NCBI GenBank assembly: GCA_016794465.1
Contig: JAEUKA010000047.1
Coordinates: forward strand, 1 to 48,962
DNA from: Myxococcales bacterium
GTDB lineage: Bacteria > Myxococcota_A > Polyangia > Palsa-1104 > JAEUJZ01
Length of the DNA stretch: 48,962 bases
Direction of reading: 5' to 3'
The translations under genes were made by a program, and so were the position numbers. The first letter of the stretch is position 1, and every line of letters starts with the position of its first letter. Below, in pieces: positions 41,965 through 48,962 of this stretch. The notes below the pieces were generated by a model that made no database searches, was not told the origin of the DNA, and was given only the letters and a program-made list of their open reading frames with translations.

Positions 41965-42030
41965 CAATCGGCACGCAATCGGTACGCAATCGGCACGCAA
42001 TCGGTACGCAATCGGTACGCAATCGGCACA
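41965..42030. repeat. Six 11-bp tandem repeats in a divergent promoter
   Basis: The units are CAATCGGCACG or CAATCGGTACG, six in perfect register starting at 41965, 41976, 41987, 41998, 42009 and 42020 (the last ends in CACA). The array fills the middle of the 151-bp gap between the divergent epimerase (start 41931) and esterase (start 42083) genes. Its period of about one helical turn places every unit on the same DNA face. Confidence 0.95.
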
Positions 42031-42082
42031 GCCGAAAAATCAAAGGCAGCAGCGGGCCCGGGTTGCGGTATGAGCAAGGTCC

Positions 42083-43798
42083 ATGTCGAACCTGCCGCCC
42101 CTGTTGTGGTGTCGTGCCACCGCGAAGAAGTCGCTGGCACTGCTGCTGCTCATGCTGTCGTGTACCCCGTCGAGTCACCGTGAGCCCGTTGCGCCCGAGC
42201 CACTCGAGCCTGTGATCGGTCATGCTGCGCCGCTGGTCGTTACCGATCGCGCCGGCAGCCTCGGCTATCGACTGTTCGTGCCGTCGTCGTATGTCGCCGG
42301 TCGGCCAGTGCCGCTCATCCTGGCGCTCCATGGCTGTACCCAGAGTGGCGAGTCGTTTGCGGCCAGCACTCGACTGGATGCGCTTGCCGAAGCCGAGGGC
42401 TTCCTGGTCGCCTACCCCGATCAGCCGACGAGCGCGAGCTTCGTCAAGTGCTGGAACTGGTTCGATCCCAACCACCAAGTACGCGGTCGCGGCGAGCCCG
42501 CAGCCTTGGCCGGTGTCGTCGAGCATGTCGCCACCGCCTACGCCGTCGAGCGCGAGCAAGTCTACGTCGCGGGCTTCTCGGCGGGCGCCGCCATGGCCGT
42601 GATCTTGGGCGCGACCTATCCCGATCTCTTCGCGGCCATCGCCGTCGGCTCGGGACTCGAGTATCGCGCGGGCACCGACGCCGGCAGCGGCAGCACCGCG
42701 ATGCGCAGCGGCGGTCCCAGTCCAAAGTCGCAAGGCGAGCTGGCCTATCGAGTCATGGGCAGCTACCGCCGAGTGGTCCCGACGATCGTCGTCCACGGCA
42801 GCGCGGACTCGACGGTGGCGCCGCTCAATGCCGAGCAGGTCGTCAGCCAGTGGGCCGAGACAAACGACCTGGCCAGCGATGGCGTAAGCGATGACAACAT
42901 CGATGACCGCGCCGAGGTGACCGAAGCCAAGACTGCCGCCGGAGGTCGTCGCTACACCCGGGCGCAGTACCTCGACCGCAGCGGCGCCGAGCTGGTGCTG
43001 GAGAGAGTCCTTATCGACGGCATGAACCACGCTTGGTCGGGACCGGGCACCGGCTCCTACACCGACAACAAAGGCCCGAACCAGAGCGAGCTGGTCTGGC
43101 AGTTCTTCCGTCGCTTCCGCAAGTCCGGCGCGGTTCCCTCCATCGATGGCGGAGTGGTGGATGGTGGAGCAGTGGTGGACGGTGGAGCAGTGGTGGACGG
43201 CGGAGCCGTGGTGGATGGAGGCGGAGTGGTCGATGGAGGCGGGGTGCTGGACGGTGGCGCGGTTCCCGATGCGGCGGATCTGGTGGTGGAGCTTGCGTCG
43301 CTAGACCGCGAAGACGGCACGGTTGGATCGCTGCCGGTGGATGCGCCGACCGCCAGCGTGCTCAAGGCGGGCGACAAGGGCCTGTTTGGCAGTGATCAGC
43401 TGCGCGGCGTGCTGTCGTTTGATACCGCAGCGCTGCCGGCGGGACGGACTCCCAAGCGCGTGACGCTGGTGCTGACCCGCAAAGCCGGCCAAGGCGCGGT
43501 GACGACGGTGGTCCTTGATGGGCGACGCGGCGTTTTCGGGACCAAGCCCGACCTACAGAGCGAGGACTTTTCGGCGGCGGCGACCCAGCTGAGCGCGGCA
43601 ACCTTCAGTCCACCGAGCCGCGATGGCGCCACGATCGAGGTGTCTCTGCCAGTGACGCTGTTTGCAGCCGGCGCGCCATCGGATCGGGTGCAGCTGCGCC
43701 TGCGAGCGGTCACTCCGATCGACTTTGCCACCGACCAGCTGACGTTCTTCGATGGGGCAGCGGCAGCCCAGGCGCCGCGACTGACGCTTCGCTACTGA
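42083..43798 (+). CDS. PHB-depolymerase-family esterase lipoprotein with C-terminal DNRLRE-like domain
   Basis: The 571-residue protein has a signal ending in LLLMLSC (lipid Cys27). A catalytic CE1/PHB-depolymerase-like domain (about 45-340) has LALHGCTQSGESFA, GFSAGAAMA with Ser166, HGSADSTVAPLN with Asp242 and GMNHAWSG with His316. A linker of Gly-Val-Val-Asp-Gly-Gly repeats (about 353-398) leads to a beta-sandwich C-terminal domain (about 405-571). Relatives release feruloyl or acetyl groups from polysaccharides or cut polyhydroxyalkanoates. The surface location suggests digestion of external polymer. Asp- and Gly-rich linkers of this type resemble those in secreted polysaccharide-active enzymes. 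It converges with the SPFH gene with one base between stops. Confidence 0.87.
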   Translation: MSNLPPLLWCRATAKKSLALLLLMLSCTPSSHREPVAPEPLEPVIGHAAPLVVTDRAGSLGYRLFVPSSYVAGRPVPLILALHGCTQSGESFAASTRLDALAEAEGFLVAYPDQPTSASFVKCWNWFDPNHQVRGRGEPAALAGVVEHVATAYAVEREQVYVAGFSAGAAMAVILGATYPDLFAAIAVGSGLEYRAGTDAGSGSTAMRSGGPSPKSQGELAYRVMGSYRRVVPTIVVHGSADSTVAPLNAEQVVSQWAETNDLASDGVSDDNIDDRAEVTEAKTAAGGRRYTRAQYLDRSGAELVLERVLIDGMNHAWSGPGTGSYTDNKGPNQSELVWQFFRRFRKSGAVPSIDGGVVDGGAVVDGGAVVDGGAVVDGGGVVDGGGVLDGGAVPDAADLVVELASLDREDGTVGSLPVDAPTASVLKAGDKGLFGSDQLRGVLSFDTAALPAGRTPKRVTLVLTRKAGQGAVTTVVLDGRRGVFGTKPDLQSEDFSAAATQLSAATFSPPSRDGATIEVSLPVTLFAAGAPSDRVQLRLRAVTPIDFATDQLTFFDGAAAAQAPRLTLRY

Positions 43799-43799
43799 C

Positions 43800-45383
43800 C
43801 TACTGACCGGGCTCGCTGGAATCGCCGGGGGTTGGCGGTGTGGCCTGGGTTCCGACCCCAGCAGCGCTTGCCGCAGCGGGCGGACCGAGCTTGCCTGGGT
43901 CCAGGCCAAAGCTCTTGGCGACCGTGAGCACCTGACCTATCGCCGAGCCAATCATCGCCATCGGATTGCCGTCTGCCGCACCCGAAAACTGGGTGTAGTT
44001 GATGGTCCCAAACGACTGCTTGAACGCCTGCGCGATGTGCGGCAGCCCGGTCACGACCAGATCGCGCATCACCCGGCCTTGGCTCAGCAGCAGCTCGATC
44101 TCGGCCTCGGCCCGCTGCTGCGCAATCTGCGCTTCTGTCTCGATGCGCTTGGTTTCCGACTCTTTTTGGCGCTGCTCGTGCTCGAAGTGAGCCTTTTCGC
44201 CTTGTAGTGCCAGCTCTTGCTGCTGCCGGAGCTTCCGTCGCGCTTGTTCCAGCTCCAGCTTGCGCAGCTCCAGCTTGTGCGCTTTTTCGGCCAGCTCGGC
44301 TTCGGTCGCTAGCGTCGCCATCTCGGCCTGCGCAGCGGCCACCCTTTTGTGCTCTTGCAGCTTCAGCTGGGCCAGCTCCGCCTCTTGCTTGATGTGCTGA
44401 CTCTTCTGATCGAGCGCTGCCTTGCTCTCGGCCTGCCGCAGCGCGATGCCCTCTTCGACCTCGATCCGCTTGCGCGCCAGCGCTTCTTTGCGCAAAAGCT
44501 CGTCCGCCGCACCCTTGGCCTTGGCTTGCTCGGCCCGCAGCGCTTCATGAGACTCTCGCTCGGCAGCATCGGCTTCGGCCTTGGCCTTCGAGATCCGCGT
44601 CTCTCGCTGGCTGGCAATCGCCGCTTCTTGCGTCTGCCGCTCCGCCGTTGCCCGCGTCTCTGCCACTTGGCGCAGCCGCTCCAGGTCCGCTTGCTCGGCG
44701 CGCATCGCAATCTCGGCCCGATACGGCGCTTGCAGGTGCTTGAACACCGCGTCGGACAGGATTTTTACGTCCTGGATCTCGATGGTGTCGATGACGACGC
44801 CCCAGCCCTGGTCGGTGGCATCGTCGGGTCGGCCACTGCCCGAGACCACCGGCGAGATCTCCTGCATCAAAAACGACGCGATCGCTTCTTTGCGATGCTC
44901 CAGGCACTGATTGAGGCCCAGGTTCGCGATCAGCCGCCGTGCCGCGCCGATGAACATGTCCCGCAGCGTCTGCCCGAGCTTTTCCGATGCTCGCTCGGCG
45001 TAGCTGAAGTTGAGCATGCGGTAGGCGATCTCGGGCTGGGCGATGCGATAGACGGCGATGCCGGTGACACAGACGCCGACGCGCTCTTTGGTGATCTGGT
45101 CGGCGACGAACTCGATCTGCTGCAAGGTGGTCGGGATGGTCGCCACTGCCGTCCACGGCCACTTGAACACCCGCATGCCTTGGCCCGACCGGCGGCTGTC
45201 GATCTTGCCGTTTTGGACCACGACCAAGTACTCGCTGGGCTTGGCGGTGATGAAGCCCCAGCGCTTCATCTTGGCGGGATCTTCGACCGGCTTGCCTTGG
45301 CGCCAGCCCTCGCCGTAGCGACCGCCCGGAACGTCACCACCGCTTGTCGGAGAAAGGCCGTCAGGAATCTTGATGTTGCCCAT
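43800..45383 (-). CDS. Flotillin-like SPFH/band-7 protein
   Basis: The 527-residue protein has an SPFH core (about 40-240) with SEYLVVVQNGKI, TGIAVYRI and GVVIDTIEIQDVKILSD. A long coiled-coil region (about 240-450) is rich in Ala, Glu, Lys and Arg. The C-terminus is Gly/Pro/Ala-rich and probably disordered. No N-terminal membrane helix is seen, unlike typical prohibitins, so membrane association would be through the SPFH region or by lipid, as in reggie/flotillin proteins. A role in membrane microdomain organisation is inferred. The ATG at 45383 is preceded by AAGGAG (10 bp); upstream in-frame residues are rejected. Confidence 0.88.
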   Translation of the reverse strand: MGNIKIPDGLSPTSGGDVPGGRYGEGWRQGKPVEDPAKMKRWGFITAKPSEYLVVVQNGKIDSRRSGQGMRVFKWPWTAVATIPTTLQQIEFVADQITKERVGVCVTGIAVYRIAQPEIAYRMLNFSYAERASEKLGQTLRDMFIGAARRLIANLGLNQCLEHRKEAIASFLMQEISPVVSGSGRPDDATDQGWGVVIDTIEIQDVKILSDAVFKHLQAPYRAEIAMRAEQADLERLRQVAETRATAERQTQEAAIASQRETRISKAKAEADAAERESHEALRAEQAKAKGAADELLRKEALARKRIEVEEGIALRQAESKAALDQKSQHIKQEAELAQLKLQEHKRVAAAQAEMATLATEAELAEKAHKLELRKLELEQARRKLRQQQELALQGEKAHFEHEQRQKESETKRIETEAQIAQQRAEAEIELLLSQGRVMRDLVVTGLPHIAQAFKQSFGTINYTQFSGAADGNPMAMIGSAIGQVLTVAKSFGLDPGKLGPPAAASAAGVGTQATPPTPGDSSEPGQ

Positions 45384-45534
45384 GATGTGAGAGCTCCTTT
45401 TGCTGCTACTGGAAGGAGAAAGCACCCGCCGTACCAAGAGCAATCACCGACCGAGAAGCCTTGGAAACGGCTCGGGTTTCCGCCGAAGAAAAGGGGCTGC
45501 GGTGGCGGCTCGATTCCCGCGAGCGATCACGACC

Positions 45535-45551
45535 TGATCCAACCTGGATCA
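45535..45551. promoter_or_regulatory. Perfect palindrome TGATCCA-N3-TGGATCA (first of two)
   Basis: Seven-base arms with an ACC spacer make a 17-bp operator-like palindrome. An almost identical site lies 43 bp downstream (45578-45594), and the MFE-2-like gene starts at 45702. The form fits a dimeric regulator such as TetR-type; the regulator is not in the window. Confidence 0.75.
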
Positions 45552-45577
45552 CTGGCTTGGAGCAGCGGCACGCGACC

Positions 45578-45594
45578 TGATCCAAAATGGATCA
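45578..45594. promoter_or_regulatory. Perfect palindrome TGATCCA-N3-TGGATCA (second of two)
   Basis: The arms are identical to those of the first site, with an AAA spacer. Flanking bases (ACC before, C.GG after) are also shared, so this is a direct repeat of an operator. It lies 107 bp before the MFE-2-like start. Confidence 0.75.
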
Positions 45595-45701
45595 CCGGCT
45601 GTCGACGCCACAGGGTTTGACTTCGGTGGCGGGGCGGCGGTACATGGATGAGTCAACGCAACCGCCACTAGGCAAGACAGCAGGTGGAGTAGAGGACACA
45701 G

Positions 45702-48347
45702 ATGTCGGGACAGCTTCGCTTCGACGGAAAAGTAGTCATCGTCACTGGCGCCGGGCAGGGCCTGGGCCGCAGCCACGCACTCGCATTCGCCAGCCGAGGC
45801 GCCAAGGTCGTCGTCAACGATCTGGGTGGGGCAGCAACCGGGGGGGGCAAGTCTTCGGCAGCAGCCGATAAGGTCGTCGCCGAGATCAAAGCGGCTGGCG
45901 GTGAAGCCGTCGCCAACTACGACTCGGTCGAGGACGGCGCCGCCATCGTCAAGACCGCCATCGACGCCTTTGGTCGCATCGATGTCGTGGTCAACAACGC
46001 CGGCATCCTGCGCGACTCCAGCTTCCCGAAGATGACCGACTCGGACTGGGAGCTGATCTTCCGCGTCCACATGCTCGGCGCCTTCCGCGTCACCCACGCC
46101 GCTTGGCCGTACATGCGCGACCAGGGCTATGGGCGAATCATCTTTACCTCGTCGGCGGCTGGCATCTACGGCAACTTCGGCCAGGCCAACTACGGCGCCG
46201 CCAAGCTCGGACTGGTCGGCCTCGCCAGCACCCTCGCGGTCGAGGGCAGCAAGAAGAACATTCGCGTCAACACCATCGCACCGCTCGCCGGCTCTCGCCT
46301 GACCGAGACCGTGATGCCCAAGGAAGTGGTCGATGCGCTCAAGCCCGAGTACGTGAGCCCGGTCGTGCTCTACCTCGGCCATGAGGACTGCAAGGAAACC
46401 GGCGGACTGTTCGAGGTCGGCGGCGGCTTTGTCGCCAAGCTGCGCTGGGAGCGGACGCGCGGCAAGATCTGGAAGCTCGGGCGCGCCATCCAGCCGGAAA
46501 ACATCCAGAAGGCCTGGTCCGAGATCACCGACTTTGCCGACGCGACGCATCCGGAGAACATCACCGCCTCGATGCAGCCGGTGATGAACAACCTGCAGTC
46601 GCAGAGCAAGGGCGGCAACGACCTGATCGATGTCGATGAAGCGCTGGGCTACGAGCTGCCCGAGCAGACGAGCAGCTACGACGAGCGGGATCTGACCATC
46701 TACGCGCTCGGGGTCGGGGGTGGCAAGCACTCCACGGACGACAAAGAGCTGCGCTTCGTCTACGAAAACAACTCGAGCGGCTTCTATGCGCTGCCGACCT
46801 TTGCGGTGGTGCCGGCGCTCAAGATGATCTTCAAGCTGGCCGCCGAGGGCAAGAACGCTCCCGGCCTGCACTACGGACTCGATCGCGTCCTGCACGGCGA
46901 GCAGTACACCGAGGTGCTGCGGCCCTGGCCCAGCAAGGCCAAGCTCGTCCACCGCGCCCGCATCAGCGACATCTTCGACAAGGGCAAGAACGCGGTCGTG
47001 GTCACCCACATCGATACCTATGACGCCGACTCGGGGGAGCTGCTGGCCAAGAACGACCTCAGCACGTTTGTGCGCGGTGGCGGCGGCTGGGGCGGCGACC
47101 GGGGCCCGTCCAGCGACATCAACATCCCGCCCGACCGACCTGCCGACGTGACGGTGACCGACAAGATTGGGGAGGAGCAGGCGCTGATCTATCGGCTGAG
47201 CGGCGACTGGAATCCGCTCCATGTCGATCCGACCTTTGCGACCGCGTTTGGCTTTCCGAAGCCGATCCTCCACGGGCTGTGTACGTTCGGCTACCTCGGT
47301 CGCCACGTCGTGACCCAGATCTGCGGCGGCGACCCGCGCTACTTCAAGAGCATCAAGGTGCGCTTTGCCGACATCGTGTTCCCCGGCGAGACGCTCAAGA
47401 TCGAGCTGTGGAAAGAGTCGGACACCCGCGTCATCGCCCGCGTCAGCGTGGTCGAGCGCAACAAAGTCGTGATCTCGAATGCGGCGGTCGAGCTGTACAA
47501 AGAGATCCCGCAGCCCAAGGCCAAGGCAGCTCCGGCCAAAGCAGCGCCAGCGGCAGCGGCGCAAGCGGGGGCAGCAGCGGGGGCAGTTGACCCGGCTTCG
47601 CTGCTGACCTCGGGCGATATCTTCGTCGCGATCACTGGCTACATCGCCGACAGCCCCGACCTCGTGAAGCAGATTGCCACCAGCTTCCAGTTCAAGCTGA
47701 GCGGGCCGGACTCGGCATACTTCATCGACCTGAAGACTGCCCCGGGCGCGGTGGTCGAGGGGGTCAAGGACGCTGATGTGACGCTGAGCCTGTCGAACGC
47801 CGACTTCCTCGACATGGTGCTGGGCCGCGCCAACCCGCAGAAGCTGTTCATGAGCGGCAAGCTCAAGATCACCGGCAACGTGATGGCCAGCCAGAAGCTT
47901 GAGTTCCTGATGAAGATGGACAAAAAGCGCGTCGAAAAGGTCGTGATGGCGCGGCTCGGCGGTGGTGGGGCGGCTCCGGCAGCTGAAGCGGCAGCGCAAG
48001 CTCCGGCAGCGCAAGCTCCGGCCCCGGTGGCCAAGGCAGCCCAGGCGCCCAAGGTCATTGCGGCCCTGAAAGACAAGCTCGCCAAGCAGCCGGGCCTCAC
48101 CGCCGGACTGGGGGGCACGGTGCAGTTTGTGGTGACCTCGCCCGCTGCCGCGTTTGCGGTCGATCCGAGTGGCGTCGTCACCGAGGGCCAAGTCGCAGGC
48201 GCCGCGACCACCCTCACGCTCAGTGACGAAGACCTCGCCGCCCTGGCCGCCGGCACTGCCGATCCCAAGAGCCTGTTCATGCACGGCCAGCTCCAAGTCG
48301 ACGGCCAAGTCACCCCCGCCCACCACCTCTCCTTCCTAGTCGGTTAA
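45702..48347 (+). CDS. MFE-2-like multifunctional enzyme: SDR, hydratase-2, two SCP2 domains
   Basis: The 881-residue protein has an N-terminal SDR (about 1-300) with TGAGQGLG (15-22), Ser151, Tyr164 and Lys168, positions identical to human HSD17B4 from memory. A hydratase-2 hot-dog domain (about 320-605) has GDWNPLHVDP (Asp503, His508) and KPILHGLCTFG. An Ala/Pro linker leads to an SCP2 sterol-carrier domain (about 630-745), a second linker (about 755-785) and a second SCP2 domain (about 785-880). The enzyme would hydrate 2-enoyl-CoA and oxidise the (R)-3-hydroxyacyl-CoA, with SCP2 binding lipid. The eukaryotic peroxisomal enzyme has the same order with one SCP2; here there are two. The ATG at 45702 has AGAGG 6 bp upstream. 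Twin palindromes precede it. Confidence 0.93.
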   Translation: MSGQLRFDGKVVIVTGAGQGLGRSHALAFASRGAKVVVNDLGGAATGGGKSSAAADKVVAEIKAAGGEAVANYDSVEDGAAIVKTAIDAFGRIDVVVNNAGILRDSSFPKMTDSDWELIFRVHMLGAFRVTHAAWPYMRDQGYGRIIFTSSAAGIYGNFGQANYGAAKLGLVGLASTLAVEGSKKNIRVNTIAPLAGSRLTETVMPKEVVDALKPEYVSPVVLYLGHEDCKETGGLFEVGGGFVAKLRWERTRGKIWKLGRAIQPENIQKAWSEITDFADATHPENITASMQPVMNNLQSQSKGGNDLIDVDEALGYELPEQTSSYDERDLTIYALGVGGGKHSTDDKELRFVYENNSSGFYALPTFAVVPALKMIFKLAAEGKNAPGLHYGLDRVLHGEQYTEVLRPWPSKAKLVHRARISDIFDKGKNAVVVTHIDTYDADSGELLAKNDLSTFVRGGGGWGGDRGPSSDINIPPDRPADVTVTDKIGEEQALIYRLSGDWNPLHVDPTFATAFGFPKPILHGLCTFGYLGRHVVTQICGGDPRYFKSIKVRFADIVFPGETLKIELWKESDTRVIARVSVVERNKVVISNAAVELYKEIPQPKAKAAPAKAAPAAAAQAGAAAGAVDPASLLTSGDIFVAITGYIADSPDLVKQIATSFQFKLSGPDSAYFIDLKTAPGAVVEGVKDADVTLSLSNADFLDMVLGRANPQKLFMSGKLKITGNVMASQKLEFLMKMDKKRVEKVVMARLGGGGAAPAAEAAAQAPAAQAPAPVAKAAQAPKVIAALKDKLAKQPGLTAGLGGTVQFVVTSPAAAFAVDPSGVVTEGQVAGAATTLTLSDEDLAALAAGTADPKSLFMHGQLQVDGQVTPAHHLSFLVG

Positions 48348-48354
48348 GGTCCCC

Positions 48355-48623
48355 GACCCCAACCACTCCGCGCCCCGACCCCAACCCTTTAGGTGGGGCG
48401 ACCCCAACCCTTCCGTTCCGTGACCGCAACCGTTTAGGTGGGGCGACCCCAACCCTTTAGGTCCACCGACCGCAAGGATTGAGGTCTACGACCCCAAGTC
48501 TTTAGGTGAGGCGACCCCAAGGATTTAGGTCCGCGACCCCAAGCCACGCGGTGCAGTGACCGCAAGGATTTAGGTCCGCGACCACAACGATTCTGGTCCG
48601 TGACCACAAGCAATACCGAGTCC
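48355..48623. repeat. Twelve 22/23-bp tandem repeats after the MFE-2-like gene
   Basis: Unit starts at 48355, 48377, 48400, 48422, 48445, 48468, 48490, 48513, 48535, 48558, 48580 and 48602 give spacings that mostly alternate between 22 and 23 bp. The core is GACCCCAA(C/G) followed by CCTTTAGGT or GATTTAGGT. The array begins 8 bp after the stop of the MFE-2-like gene, between convergent genes. Some units fold as CCCCA..TGGGG. The remaining 48624-48766 holds no recognised feature. Confidence 0.95.
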
Positions 48624-48766
48624 ACTGAGAAACCAGCAGCTTGAGTACCGAGCCTGGGGGCGACCGGAGAGCTTTTTTTCGGGTCGCCTGCGACACGACA
48701 AAAGAGTCTCGCAGGGTAGCGGGGCCCCAGGCGAAACGTGCGTGGAAGGTGCCGCAGCCTGCCGCT

Positions 48767-48962
48767 TCAATCTGCTGCCAGCTCGGTGGTCAGTCCGGCA
48801 CCTAGCTCCAAGATCCGTGGAGCACTCTGGGACAGGGTCAGCAGCACCACCGGAGGCGCAAAGCCCGCCGCCACCCACTGCGCCGACAAGCCCAGCAGCA
48901 GCCCCAGCAGCTCTGCCGATTCCAGCAAGCCGCGATCGATGCGCGCCAGCTCCTGAAGGTAC
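48767..48962 (-). CDS. C-terminal end of an unidentified protein (partial)
   Basis: A minus-strand frame runs in from the window edge and stops at TGA (48769-48767), giving at least 64 residues: LARIDRGLLESAELLGLLLG, then a hydrophobic WVAAGFAPPVVLLTL and an end ILELGAGLTTELAAD. It is Leu-rich and amphipathic, and no family is recognised. Codon-position composition is that of real high-GC genes here. It converges on the MFE-2-like gene across the 22/23-bp array. Confidence 0.6.
   Translation of the reverse strand, partial: YLQELARIDRGLLESAELLGLLLGLSAQWVAAGFAPPVVLLTLSQSAPRILELGAGLTTELAAD

Noticed and set aside
43140..43270. 18-bp repeats
   Set aside because: They are in frame within the esterase gene and encode the Gly-Val-Val-Asp linker.
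45549..48326. 925-codon minus-strand open frame opposite the MFE-2-like gene
   Set aside because: It mirrors the whole enzyme gene. The plus strand has clear catalytic motifs, whereas the minus product is Asp/Val/Gly/His-rich without domains.
1192..48623. CRISPR arrays
   Set aside because: All arrays are direct tandem repeats with no unique spacers and no cas genes.

Overview
The window is high-GC bacterial DNA and most probably comes from a myxobacterium (Myxococcota). Supporting signs are many lipoproteins of limited recognisability, an Oar-like TonB-dependent receptor with an N-terminal carboxypeptidase-regulatory domain, HEAT-repeat proteins beside an M23 peptidase, an AgmX/GltJ-like zinc-ribbon/GYF/TonB-type protein, an ether-lipid AGPS-like enzyme, and a peroxisome-type multifunctional beta-oxidation enzyme. 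Genus is inference. No rRNA, tRNA or CRISPR array was seen.

Layout. 1-6351: a partial gene, a PAS-STAS protein, and a minus-strand operon (hypothetical, lipoprotein, TonB receptor, hexapeptide acyltransferase). 6449-9366: plus-strand operon of SDR, GMC oxidoreductase and YdcF-like lipoprotein. 9453-10044: large 41-bp repeat block, followed by an orphan protein with a Cys/His pair. 11251-14857: release-factor-like protein, two-component system, CPBP protease. 14944-16162: an AT-richer secreted HAD phosphatase bracketed by copies of one 21-bp repeat. 16353-21774: AGPS-like gene, M23 peptidase with two HEAT proteins, PECR-like SDR. 21851-25615: lipoprotein, TPR membrane protein, alpha/beta hydrolase. 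25826-35617: four tandem TIG/FG-GAP (VCBS) lipoprotein paralogues; the first is cut in two by a ~3.9-kb segment carrying a hypothetical gene, a full-length phytochelatin synthase and an AEP transaminase, and the fourth is truncated. 35679-45383: NlpC/P60 protein, GltJ-like protein, small lipoprotein, STAS-like protein, UppP with a sugar epimerase, PHB-depolymerase-like lipoprotein, SPFH protein. 45535-48347: twin palindromes, then the MFE-2-like enzyme. 48355-end: a 22/23-bp repeat array and the 3' end of a minus-strand gene.

Two themes stand out. First, at least seven short tandem arrays lie in intergenic gaps. Their units are mostly unrelated in sequence (10, 11, 11/12, 21, 22/23, about 41 and 42 bp), and four begin within about 0-16 nt of a stop codon. 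Second, the 25.8-35.6 kb cluster shows a gene cleanly interrupted between copies of the 8-bp sequence TCGCGGAC; joining at that repeat restores a 527-codon open frame similar in length to its intact neighbours.
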